This document shows, piece by piece, positions 6,929-13,583 of a stretch of 14,976 nucleotides of DNA. Position 1 is the first letter of the stretch. The number at the start of each line of letters is the position of its first letter. The notes beneath the pieces were generated by a model. It was not told where the DNA came from, ran no database searches, and was given only the letters and a program-made list of their open reading frames with translations. Source of the stretch: CBDCWA01 sp046048295. Its GTDB lineage: Bacteria; Pseudomonadota; Alphaproteobacteria; Rhizobiales; Hyphomicrobiaceae. The stretch is from contig JBJOGJ010000080.1 of the NCBI GenBank assembly GCA_046048295.1, positions 1-14,976 on the forward strand. The letters run 5' to 3'. Both the position numbers and the translations under genes were made by a program.

Positions 6929-7024
6929 GATGTAACCTTGTCGTGAGTGACTGCCCTGACCGTAGACCAATAAGAGATCGGACGCCAATCCCATGCAGCC
7001 CAAGACGACACCCCTGGAGGATGC
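6929..7024. promoter_or_regulatory. divergent control region between copy B and the MFS gene
   Basis: These 96 bases lie between two divergent starts and must contain both promoters. The MFS side ends in TGGAGG four bases before its TTG start. I found no convincing dyad or sigma-70 pair by eye. Confidence 0.4.
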
Positions 7025-8242
7025 TTGACGACGAACACCGCCACGCCGGGCCCATCCACCCGCGCCCTCTATGCCGCATGCGCATCAGGTGCCAGCACCA
7101 ATGCCATAGGCATGATGCTGAGGGTGATCGTCCCGCTGTGGGCGCTGCAGCTTCAGATGTCCCCGACGATGATCGGCATAGCGATCGGGGCGTCGGGCTT
7201 CCTGCCGTTCCTGCTCTCCATCCACGGCGGCGTGGTGATGGACCGCTTCGGCGTGCGCCGTGTCAACATTCTACTCGCGTTCGTCGCAGCAATCGCAATC
7301 CTTCTCTATCCGGTCCTGCCGTTCGCGTCCGCACTGATCGCACTGCAGATGATCACCGGCCTGACCACCACCATGGGCTGGATGGGCGCCCAGAGCATGA
7401 TCGCCAAGGTGGCGCCCGGAAATACAGACATGATCGGGCGTTTTTCGCTCACCGCCCGTGTCGGAAACCTGGTCGCCCCGGTGATCGCCGGCGTGCTCTG
7501 GGACCTGACAGGACCTGTCGGCACGTTCTCGGCCATGGCTGCCTGCGCAATGCTGGCGTTCATCGCCTTCTATGTCGCCCCGTCGGCTGAAGTCGACGCC
7601 GGCATCACCAATCGCAGGCCCTCGGTCCGCGACCTCTTCCCGCGGGCAAGCGAGTACGTGGAAACATTCTCGATGCTGATGGTGCCGGCCATCGCCTTCG
7701 TGTGCGCGATCACGTTCGTGCGCATAGCCGGCTCCGGCGTACACAGCTCTTTCTACCTCGTGTATCTCGACGACATCGGCATCACCGGCACCATGATCGG
7801 CATACTGGTCGGGCTCGGCGAAGGTGCCGGCATCTTCGGCGCCAGCATCGCCGGCAAGATCGAGCGCGCATTGAAGCCGCACTGGACGCTGATCGTGTTC
7901 CACGCCGTCGCCGTGATCGCCGTCTGCATCACGCCGTTCCTCGGCGGCATCATGCTATTGCTGGTCCTGTTCGCAACCCTCCGCGGCCTCGGACACGGCC
8001 TTGGCCAGCCGGTGATGTTCTCCGCCCTCTCGCGCGCCGTCACCCGCGAGCAGCAGGCGCGCAGCGTTGGTCTCCGGACGACGGTGAACCGCATCGCAAC
8101 GATGGGCGTACCGCCGATCATGGGTGCGGTCGCCGAGTTCGCTGGCGTCACCTGGAGCTTCGTCATAATGGGCGCCGGTATCCTCGGCTTCTGCGCCGCA
8201 CTGGCGCTCGTGACCGCCCGGATGAAGGACTTCAAGACCTGA
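7025..8242 (+). CDS. MFS transporter, 12 membrane segments
   Basis: A 405-residue major facilitator protein. It has about twelve hydrophobic segments and the motif A loop GGVVMDRFGVRR at 68-79 between the second and third helices. The central cytoplasmic loop (about 195-215, NRRPSVRDLFPRASEY) divides two six-helix halves. The start is TTG 7025-7027 with GGAGG four bases upstream. The ATG at 7021 is in another frame and enters a shadow frame, so a TTG start is preferred. Its place between ketimine reductase-like genes and oxygenase genes suggests import of the compound they degrade, or export of a product. The sequence does not identify the substrate. Confidence 0.87.
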   Translation: MTTNTATPGPSTRALYAACASGASTNAIGMMLRVIVPLWALQLQMSPTMIGIAIGASGFLPFLLSIHGGVVMDRFGVRRVNILLAFVAAIAILLYPVLPFASALIALQMITGLTTTMGWMGAQSMIAKVAPGNTDMIGRFSLTARVGNLVAPVIAGVLWDLTGPVGTFSAMAACAMLAFIAFYVAPSAEVDAGITNRRPSVRDLFPRASEYVETFSMLMVPAIAFVCAITFVRIAGSGVHSSFYLVYLDDIGITGTMIGILVGLGEGAGIFGASIAGKIERALKPHWTLIVFHAVAVIAVCITPFLGGIMLLLVLFATLRGLGHGLGQPVMFSALSRAVTREQQARSVGLRTTVNRIATMGVPPIMGAVAEFAGVTWSFVIMGAGILGFCAALALVTARMKDFKT

Positions 8243-8246
8243 TCGA

Positions 8247-8276
8247 GCAGCGCCGATAGGCGAGTATCGCCGCTGC
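8247..8276. terminator. hairpin between convergent MFS and cupin genes
   Basis: Arms GCAGCGCCGATA (8247-8258) and TATCGCCGCTGC (8265-8276) pair over 12 positions with one mismatch around a 6-base loop. It starts four bases after the MFS stop and lies 22 bases beyond the cupin stop. It is therefore placed to end both transcripts, though neither side has a T-tract. Confidence 0.5.
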
Positions 8277-8298
8277 AGCCAATCGCTCGAGGACGCCC

Positions 8299-8886
8299 TC
8301 ACGCCACCAGTTCGAAGTCGACCTGCTCGGCGCCCCAGCCTTCGAAGTACTCGAAGGTCTCGGCATCGTACCGGCCCTGCTTGATAGTGCCCTTGCCAAG
8401 GCCGCGGGAGCGCAGGATGACGGCGGCGGAGCGGCCCGGGCCGCCCTTCTCGCGGTGGATCTCATAGGGGGCGACGACATCGACCTTGCCGGGGGTGCCT
8501 GGCGTGTCGGAGGCGAGGCGGATCTCGGCATGGCCGGGCTTCGATCCGTCATCGAGCCGGTCATAGCGCTCGAGTGCCTCGAGGCCATCGCAGACACCGT
8601 AGGCGACCCAGCAGTCGCCGTGATCGTGGATGCGCCCGACCCGCCCTGGCAGGCGCACGACGGCGTTGATGACGAAGCCGTGGTCGGGATCGGTGTAGAG
8701 GACGAGGTTCTTGTGGCCTTCCGTACACGGCCAGGACTTCGAACTCTCCTGGATGAGCGGATCGCGCACCAGTGCCTCGAGCACCGGCCGCGCACACTCG
8801 TAGCGCTTCTCCATGTCGGGCTCCGCCGACCAGATTGCCCGCAGTTCGTCGATGAACGTCTGGAAGCGGGGAAGTCGATTGCTCAT
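8299..8886 (-). CDS. cupin-fold metal enzyme, cysteine dioxygenase-like
   Basis: A 195-residue cytosolic protein related to the predicted metal-dependent double-stranded beta-helix enzymes that resemble cysteine dioxygenase. The metal-binding strand reads RIHDHGDCWVAYGV, giving His87 and His89, and a third candidate ligand is His144 in APYEIHRE. That matches the three-His iron site of thiol dioxygenases, but other cupins share it. ATG 8884-8886 has GGAG 8 bases upstream. It follows the flavin monooxygenase by 19 bases on the same strand, so the two are probably co-transcribed and act on one compound. Oxidation of a thiol to a sulfinate is a reasonable guess, not established. Confidence 0.75.
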   Translation of the reverse strand: MSNRLPRFQTFIDELRAIWSAEPDMEKRYECARPVLEALVRDPLIQESSKSWPCTEGHKNLVLYTDPDHGFVINAVVRLPGRVGRIHDHGDCWVAYGVCDGLEALERYDRLDDGSKPGHAEIRLASDTPGTPGKVDVVAPYEIHREKGGPGRSAAVILRSRGLGKGTIKQGRYDAETFEYFEGWGAEQVDFELVA

Positions 8887-8905
8887 TGGACTATCTCCGG
8901 TCGGT

Positions 8906-9949
8906 TCAGTTGGCCATCGCCGGCGCCCGGCTCTTCTCGCGGAAAGAGCCGATCACCTCCTCGCCGATACGTCGGATGTTCTCCTCCGTCGGCAGCATTT
9001 TGCACAGGATCAGGTCGAGCCCCATGTCCTCGTAGCGCTGGATCTGCCGAACCACGTTCTCCTGCTTGCCGATGAGCCCGGCGAGCGTGTTGGGCATCAT
9101 TCGGCGCATGGCACGGGGCGAATCGGGATCGGCGCTGTTGGCGACGATGCTGGCAACGAGATCCTCGACGGCACTCTGGTCGTCCTTGCCGAGACCGACC
9201 ACCGGATTGATGGCAAAGCGCATCTTGCGTCCGGCCTGCTCGACGCGGCGGCGCATGTCGGCGATGTTGGCCTCGAGGGTGCGCAGCACTTCATCCGTCG
9301 TCTGCGCTTCCTTCGGATAGTTGACGAACCACACGTCGCAGGTCTTCGCGGCCCAATCGCGGCCGAGATCGCCCGAAGAGACGGTGTACATCTCGGGCGG
9401 TGTCGGATTGGCGGGCTTCAGGAGCAGTTTGCCGTTTTCGACGGAATGGAACTTGCCCTTGTAGGTGAAGGTCTCATTGGTCCACAGACCGCGCATGATG
9501 TCGATGAACTCGGTCGAGCGCTGGTAGCGGTCCTCGCCGCGCAGCATGGTGCCGCCGAACAGCGCAAACTCTTCCTCATGCCAGCCGTTGACCACGTTGA
9601 GCGCCATTCGGCCCTTGCAGACCCGGTCGAGGGAAACGCAGAGCTTGGCAACCATGACGGGATCCCAGAGGCCCGGATGGATAGCGACCAGAGACAGCAT
9701 GCGGTTGAAACGGGAGCCGACGGCACTGGCCAGCACCCAGGCGGCCAGATCGTAGCCCAGATGCCGCTCGGCGAAGAGCGTCAGGTCGAAGCCGACCTCG
9801 TCGGCGGCAAGCAGGAGAGACATGGAATGGTCGTACTGGACATCGCGCCGGCCATCGGGTAGCGGCGACAACGCCTCCTCGATGGCCTTGTTCATCTCGG
9901 GGCACACGATCGTCGCCATCGGGATCGGAGCGTAAAGGCCAAACTTCAT
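8906..9949 (-). CDS. LLM-class flavin-dependent monooxygenase, SsuD/SfnG-like
   Basis: A 347-residue TIM-barrel protein of the bacterial luciferase-like group, which uses reduced FMN and oxygen. Visible family blocks are MKFGLYAPIP, AADEVGFDLTLFAERH, the segment LNVVNGWHEEEF (SsuD and SfnG have a similar NxVxG block), RYQRSTEFIDIMRGLW and TYKGKFHSV. Relatives cleave alkanesulfonates (SsuD), dimethyl sulfone (SfnG) or pyrimidine rings (RutA). It starts at ATG 9947-9949 with GGAGG at 8-base spacing. It heads an operon with the cupin and is divergent from modB. No flavin reductase gene is present in the window, so reduced FMN must come from elsewhere. Family is secure, substrate is not. Confidence 0.85.
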   Translation of the reverse strand: MKFGLYAPIPMATIVCPEMNKAIEEALSPLPDGRRDVQYDHSMSLLLAADEVGFDLTLFAERHLGYDLAAWVLASAVGSRFNRMLSLVAIHPGLWDPVMVAKLCVSLDRVCKGRMALNVVNGWHEEEFALFGGTMLRGEDRYQRSTEFIDIMRGLWTNETFTYKGKFHSVENGKLLLKPANPTPPEMYTVSSGDLGRDWAAKTCDVWFVNYPKEAQTTDEVLRTLEANIADMRRRVEQAGRKMRFAINPVVGLGKDDQSAVEDLVASIVANSADPDSPRAMRRMMPNTLAGLIGKQENVVRQIQRYEDMGLDLILCKMLPTEENIRRIGEEVIGSFREKSRAPAMAN

Positions 9950-10064
9950 TTGGGCTGCCTCCGCTGTTCTGTCTTCGTTGCCGACAGATTACGGGATTGG
10001 GCAGCCCCAGGAAAGAGGGCTCCCCGTCTCCGTTTGCCGCACCGAGGATTACCCACAGCGCCAT

Positions 10065-10090
10065 GCGATATAGCCAAATAGAAATATCGC
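10065..10090. promoter_or_regulatory. ModE-box-like inverted repeat upstream of modB
   Basis: GCGATAT (10065-10071) and ATATCGC (10084-10090) are exact reverse complements separated by 12 bases. The outer CG pairs are 20 bases apart, the same spacing as in the Mo-box bound by ModE (CG-N7-N6-N7-CG with TATA-rich arms). The arms match the TATA part only partly. The site lies 130 bases before the chosen modB start in the 270-base gap to the divergent monooxygenase. Molybdate-dependent repression of modBC would fit. The rest of the gap shows a weak CTGTC/GACAG dyad near 9970-9986. Confidence 0.55.
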
Positions 10091-10219
10091 TTGTCTCCCG
10101 CCCCCCGGGTTGCTAAGCGAAAGCCGACCGGAATGACGTTCGACGAAGGGCTGCAGCGCCATGCGATGGCGGCTATCGAGAGGTTCGGCTATGACACGGG
10201 CAACTGGTCTTTGGCGCAT

Positions 10220-10903
10220 ATGATCGACTTGAACGAACTCTGGTCGCCGATCTGGCTCACCATCCAGCTCGCCGCAGTCACCACCGTACTGCTGTTGCTC
10301 CTCGGCACGCCGATCGCCTGGTGGCTGGCCCGGTCCCGGGCGCCCTGGAAGGAAATCGTCGCGACGGTCGTCGCCATGCCGATCATCCTGCCGCCAACGG
10401 TGCTGGGCTTCTACCTGCTGCTGGCGCTCGGACCGAGTGGTCCGGGCGGCTGGTTCGCCGGCCTCTACGGCGCGCGCACCCTGGCATTCACGTTCGAAGG
10501 GCTGGTCATCGGCTCCATCATCTATTCCATGCCGTTCGTGGTACAGCCGATCCGAAACGCCTTCGAGGCAGCAGGCGAGCGGCCGCTCGAGGTGGCGGCG
10601 ACACTCCGCGCCTCGCCCTGGGACACATTCTGGACGGTGGCGCTGCCGCTCGCACGCCCCGGGCTCCTGACCGGCAGCATCCTCGGCTTCGCCCATACGG
10701 TGGGCGAGTTCGGCGTCATCCTCATGATCGGCGGCAGCATCCCCGGCGAAACGAAGGTGCTCTCGATCGCGCTATTCGATTTCGTCGAAACTCAGCAGTG
10801 GGCGCAAGCCCATGTGCTCGCAGGCGGCATGCTGGTTTTCTCCTTCCTCGTAATCTTCGCGATGACGGCCATCACGAAGCGCTACGGTAGGGCGGGAGGC
10901 TAG
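10220..10903 (+). CDS. modB: molybdate ABC transporter permease
   Basis: Inner-membrane permease that partners the ModC ATPase to import molybdate (or tungstate). From ATG 10220-10222 it has 227 residues, close to the usual ModB length, with about five membrane helices. The ABC-coupling loop spans about 116-148 (EAAGERPLEVAATLRASPWD), followed by TVGEFGVILMIGGSIPGETK, a strong ModB signature. The frame opens earlier (ATG 10133, TTG 10091), but those extensions do not look like ModB; the chosen ATG lacks a good ribosome site, so the start is uncertain. It ends one base before modC. The binding protein gene modA, usually directly upstream, is absent. Confidence 0.85.
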   Translation: MIDLNELWSPIWLTIQLAAVTTVLLLLLGTPIAWWLARSRAPWKEIVATVVAMPIILPPTVLGFYLLLALGPSGPGGWFAGLYGARTLAFTFEGLVIGSIIYSMPFVVQPIRNAFEAAGERPLEVAATLRASPWDTFWTVALPLARPGLLTGSILGFAHTVGEFGVILMIGGSIPGETKVLSIALFDFVETQQWAQAHVLAGGMLVFSFLVIFAMTAITKRYGRAGG

Positions 10904-10904
10904 G

Positions 10905-12008
10905 ATGCAGAGCCGGGCGATCCGCGCGCGATTTGCAGGCAAGCTCGGCGCCTTCGAGCTCGATGCCACGTTCGACGCTCCGGCACGTGGCGTCACCGCT
11001 CTGTTCGGACCTTCGGGATGTGGAAAGACGACCATCCTGCGCTGCATTGCGGGGCTCGAGAAACTGCCCGGCCGCCTGACGGTGGGCGACGAGGTCTGGC
11101 AGGACACCGACCTTGGCGTCTTCCTGCCGCCGCACAAACGCCACCTCGGCTACGTTTTCCAGGAAGCGAGCCTCTTTCCGCATCTTTCGGTACGCGACAA
11201 CCTGCTGTTCGGCGCGCGGCGCGCACTGCAACTCGCCAAAGGCGAGGAACCGGAAGCCTTCGACCGCATCGTCTCCCTGCTCGGGATCGCCCACCTCCTG
11301 GGAAGATCGCCAGACAAGCTCTCCGGCGGCGAGCGCCAGCGCGTTGCCGTAGGGCGGGCGCTGCTCTCGCAACCTCGCGTGCTCCTGATGGACGAGCCCT
11401 TGTCCGCGCTCGACCGCATGACCAAGGACGAGATACTGCCCTACTTCGAGACGCTGCACACCGAACTCGATATTCCGATCCTCTACGTAAGCCACGACAT
11501 TTCCGAAATCGAGCGCCTGGCAGATCAACTCGTCATACTCGACAAAGGGCGCGCACTGGCAAGCGGCCCACTGCAACAACTGCAGACCGATCCGCGGCTT
11601 CCCCTCATCAAGACCCCGCAGGCGGCGGTCGTCCTGGAAGGAGAAATCATCGAGATCGACAGCACGTTTGCGCTGACAAGCGTTGCGATCGCAGGCGGCA
11701 CACTCCTGGTGCCCGGCAGCCACGGCGACAAGGGCGAGCGATGCCGCCTCCGCATCTTCGCCTCCGACGTCAGCATCGCGCTCGCTCCACCGTCAGCAAC
11801 GACGATCCTGAACTGCCTCAACGCTCGCATCGAAGCGATCGAAGGCACCCAAGACAACCCGCAGGTGACTGTTCTCCTGAGACTTGGAAAGAGTGCCAAC
11901 GGCAGCCCGATCGCCGCACGGATCACGAGGAAGTCTCTGTCGACGCTAGGGCTGGAAGTCGGACAATCTGTCTACGCACAAATAAAGGGTGTAGCGCTGG
12001 TCCGGTAA
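10905..12008 (+). CDS. modC: molybdate ABC transporter ATPase with MOP domain
   Basis: A 367-residue ATPase that drives the ModB permease. It shows Walker A GPSGCGKTT (35-43), Q-loop Gln86, signature LSGGERQ (139-145), Walker B VLLMDEP (159-165) and H-loop His197. The last 65 or so residues, from about ILNCLNARIEAIEG to YAQIKGVALVR, form the molybdopterin-type oxyanion-binding (MOP) domain that separates ModC from other ATPases. GGGAGG lies directly before the ATG, partly within the end of modB, and the one-base spacing indicates co-translation. All catalytic motifs look intact. Confidence 0.9.
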   Translation: MQSRAIRARFAGKLGAFELDATFDAPARGVTALFGPSGCGKTTILRCIAGLEKLPGRLTVGDEVWQDTDLGVFLPPHKRHLGYVFQEASLFPHLSVRDNLLFGARRALQLAKGEEPEAFDRIVSLLGIAHLLGRSPDKLSGGERQRVAVGRALLSQPRVLLMDEPLSALDRMTKDEILPYFETLHTELDIPILYVSHDISEIERLADQLVILDKGRALASGPLQQLQTDPRLPLIKTPQAAVVLEGEIIEIDSTFALTSVAIAGGTLLVPGSHGDKGERCRLRIFASDVSIALAPPSATTILNCLNARIEAIEGTQDNPQVTVLLRLGKSANGSPIAARITRKSLSTLGLEVGQSVYAQIKGVALVR

Positions 12009-12183
12009 ACCACGGACACGCTCTTCCCATCGCGCGATATCGAAACAATCGCCGCGAATTGTCGCAAATGCCGTGGAACCAAGTCTCTCCCAAGTGACTT
12101 CTGAATGGTCAAGCCGACGGAAATCACTTCGACATGCGTTTAACTGGTTAGATCGCGCTATTCGAAAGCTAGAGGAGCAAGTA
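12009..12183. other. non-coding gap before the small secreted protein gene
   Basis: These 175 bases follow modC. A CCACGG/CCGTGG pair (12010-12015 with 12071-12076) and a CGATATCG palindrome near 12035 could form a weak structure, but there is no clear terminator for modBC. The promoter of the next gene presumably lies around 12130-12170, where the DNA is more A+T-rich. Confidence 0.35.
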
Positions 12184-12498
12184 ATGTTGAAATCTGTAAT
12201 GCTCGCGGTGGTTGGACTGCTGTTGGCATCGACACTACCAGCTGCCGCCAACGTGAAGATGGCACCCGGAATCAATTCGAATGCCAGCACCGCCAATGTC
12301 GTCCTCGCACAATACAATCGGCGCAGCAGAGCCAGGCGAGACCGGCGGGTGCGCCCGCGAACGAATACGAGACGCCGGTTCGTCCCGGGCCGCCGCTACA
12401 GGTCCGCGCCGCGCAACTGGCGTCGCTACCGCGCACGGCCGTGGAACTGGCGGTCTCGCGGTTGCATCGCGGTAGGCCCGCTCTGGTTCTGCCCATAA
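12184..12498 (+). CDS. small secreted Arg-rich protein
   Basis: A 104-residue protein of unknown function. Residues 1-22 (MLKSVMLAVVGLLLASTLPA and following AA) form a Sec signal peptide with probable cleavage after AAA or ANA. The mature part is extremely basic, with Arg runs at about 46-93, and ends GCIAVGPLWFCP with two cysteines that could form a disulfide. Similar short exported proteins ending in a GPxxxCP-type tail are frequent in rhizobial genomes, as far as I recall. AGAGGAG lies 7 bases before ATG 12184-12186; an in-frame start at 12073 would bury the signal peptide and is rejected. The high positive charge suggests contact with envelope polyanions or nucleic acid, which is only inference. 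Confidence 0.75.
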   Translation: MLKSVMLAVVGLLLASTLPAAANVKMAPGINSNASTANVVLAQYNRRSRARRDRRVRPRTNTRRRFVPGRRYRSAPRNWRRYRARPWNWRSRGCIAVGPLWFCP

Positions 12499-12514
12499 TT
12501 TGATCGACATATGC

Positions 12515-12541
12515 GCGCGGCCTGCGGTTGGCAGGCCGCGC
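12515..12541 (+). terminator. 11-bp hairpin after the secreted protein gene
   Basis: Arms GCGCGGCCTGC (12515-12525) and GCAGGCCGCGC (12531-12541) pair perfectly around GGTTG. It lies 16 bases past the stop. There is no T-tract after it, so it is a terminator-like hairpin of moderate certainty. Confidence 0.6.
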
Positions 12542-12619
12542 CAATGATCTGGCGCAAAGCCCGGCGATGGAACCAAGCCTAATGATAAACAGTTCCTTTT
12601 CCATCAGAGGGCTCCGCCA

Positions 12620-13504
12620 ATGGCACAAATGAAACCGCGCTATCTCGTTGCCACGGACCTGTCGGACCAGGCAGGCTTTGCCATCGGTCGGGCAATCGAA
12701 CTGGCGGCGGAAGCAGAGGGCGAGGTCGTCATCGTTCATATCGTCGACGAGACGCTGCCGGAAAACGCACAAAGCTTCCTGACCAGCACGAGCGATCACA
12801 TGATCCGCTCAAATCTCTCCCATCTTCCCCTGGCAGACCGGGTCGCGGTCACCGTCGACATCGTCACGGGCAGGCCCGATGTCGACATTGCCGAGCGCGC
12901 ACTGATCGAGGACGCGGACTGCATCATCGTCGGGCTCCACAATCGACTGCTCGAGGAAAACCGTGCAATCGAGGGAACCCTCGGCGAGCAAATCATTCGC
13001 TCGACAACGAAGCCGACGCTGCTCGTGAAGAACAAGCCGAAGGGGCCTTATTCCTCCGTCGTCATCGGCGTCGATTTTTCCGCCTATTCGCGTGCCGCAC
13101 TCATCGCCGCCGCTACGCTTGCCCCGAAAGCCGACCTGCATCTGATCCACGCCTATCAACCGAGCCTGCCGCGCCCCATCTTCAGGCGGCTCAGCGACGA
13201 CGAGACGCGATCGAAACTCCTGGCCGAAGACCGGGCCCGCATGGAGGCTTTCATCAACGCCGAGATGACGGCGCTTTCATCATCGGGAACGGTGGAGGAG
13301 CAGGATACATCGCGCATGCAATGTCATTCGCGGGAAGGCGATCCGCGCGACGTGCTGAAAAAGGAGGCCGAACGCCTGGCGGCCGATCTCATCGTCGTCG
13401 GCACGCACGCGCGAATTGGAATGCAGCGCGCCCTGCTCGGCAGCGTCTCGACCGACCTGATAAACGACCGCATCACCGACGTCCTGGTCGTCAGGCCGTA
13501 CTGA
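12620..13504 (+). CDS. tandem-domain universal stress protein
   Basis: A 294-residue cytosolic protein with two UspA domains: 1-138 (from RYLVATDLSDQAGFAI) and 145-294 (from SSVVIGVDFSAYSRAAL). The second ends in GTHARIGMQRALLGS (261-275), the nucleotide-loop region. ATP-binding Usp proteins have G-2X-G-9X-G-S/T here, and Ala264 replaces the second Gly. In the first domain the equivalent region, GLHNRLLEENRAIEGT, is degenerate. Binding of ATP is therefore doubtful in domain one and uncertain in domain two. AGAGG precedes ATG 12620-12622. It stands alone between two terminator-like hairpins and probably has its own promoter in 12542-12619. Physiological role unknown; family members respond to stress or starvation. 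Confidence 0.87.
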   Translation: MAQMKPRYLVATDLSDQAGFAIGRAIELAAEAEGEVVIVHIVDETLPENAQSFLTSTSDHMIRSNLSHLPLADRVAVTVDIVTGRPDVDIAERALIEDADCIIVGLHNRLLEENRAIEGTLGEQIIRSTTKPTLLVKNKPKGPYSSVVIGVDFSAYSRAALIAAATLAPKADLHLIHAYQPSLPRPIFRRLSDDETRSKLLAEDRARMEAFINAEMTALSSSGTVEEQDTSRMQCHSREGDPRDVLKKEAERLAADLIVVGTHARIGMQRALLGSVSTDLINDRITDVLVVRPY

Positions 13505-13533
13505 CGCGCGCGGCCTCCGCTATGAGAGATGAA

Positions 13534-13558
13534 AAAGCCGGACACATGGTCCGGCTTT
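13534..13558. terminator. bidirectional rho-independent terminator between usp and fda
   Basis: Arms AAAGCCGGAC (13534-13543) and GTCCGGCTTT (13549-13558) pair perfectly with a 5-base loop. On the minus strand it is followed by a run of five T, a classic terminator for fda. On the plus strand it ends with three T and can also stop the usp transcript. Confidence 0.85.
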
Positions 13559-13583
13559 AGCGTGATGAATTCCGGAACCGCTC

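Noticed and set aside
8813..9862. 349-codon plus-strand frame opposite the flavin monooxygenase
   Set aside because: Antisense shadow; the opposite strand has full LLM family blocks.
6985..10000. CCAATCCC at 6985-6992 and its reverse complement at 9993-10000, both in divergent promoter regions
   Set aside because: An 8-base match between two regions is expected by chance, and the third divergent region lacks it.
9961..10010. GGGCTGCC (9952-9959) and GGCAGCCC (10000-10007), a spaced inverted repeat upstream of the monooxygenase
   Set aside because: Arms are 8 bases with a 40-base spacer in G+C-rich DNA; no support as an operator.
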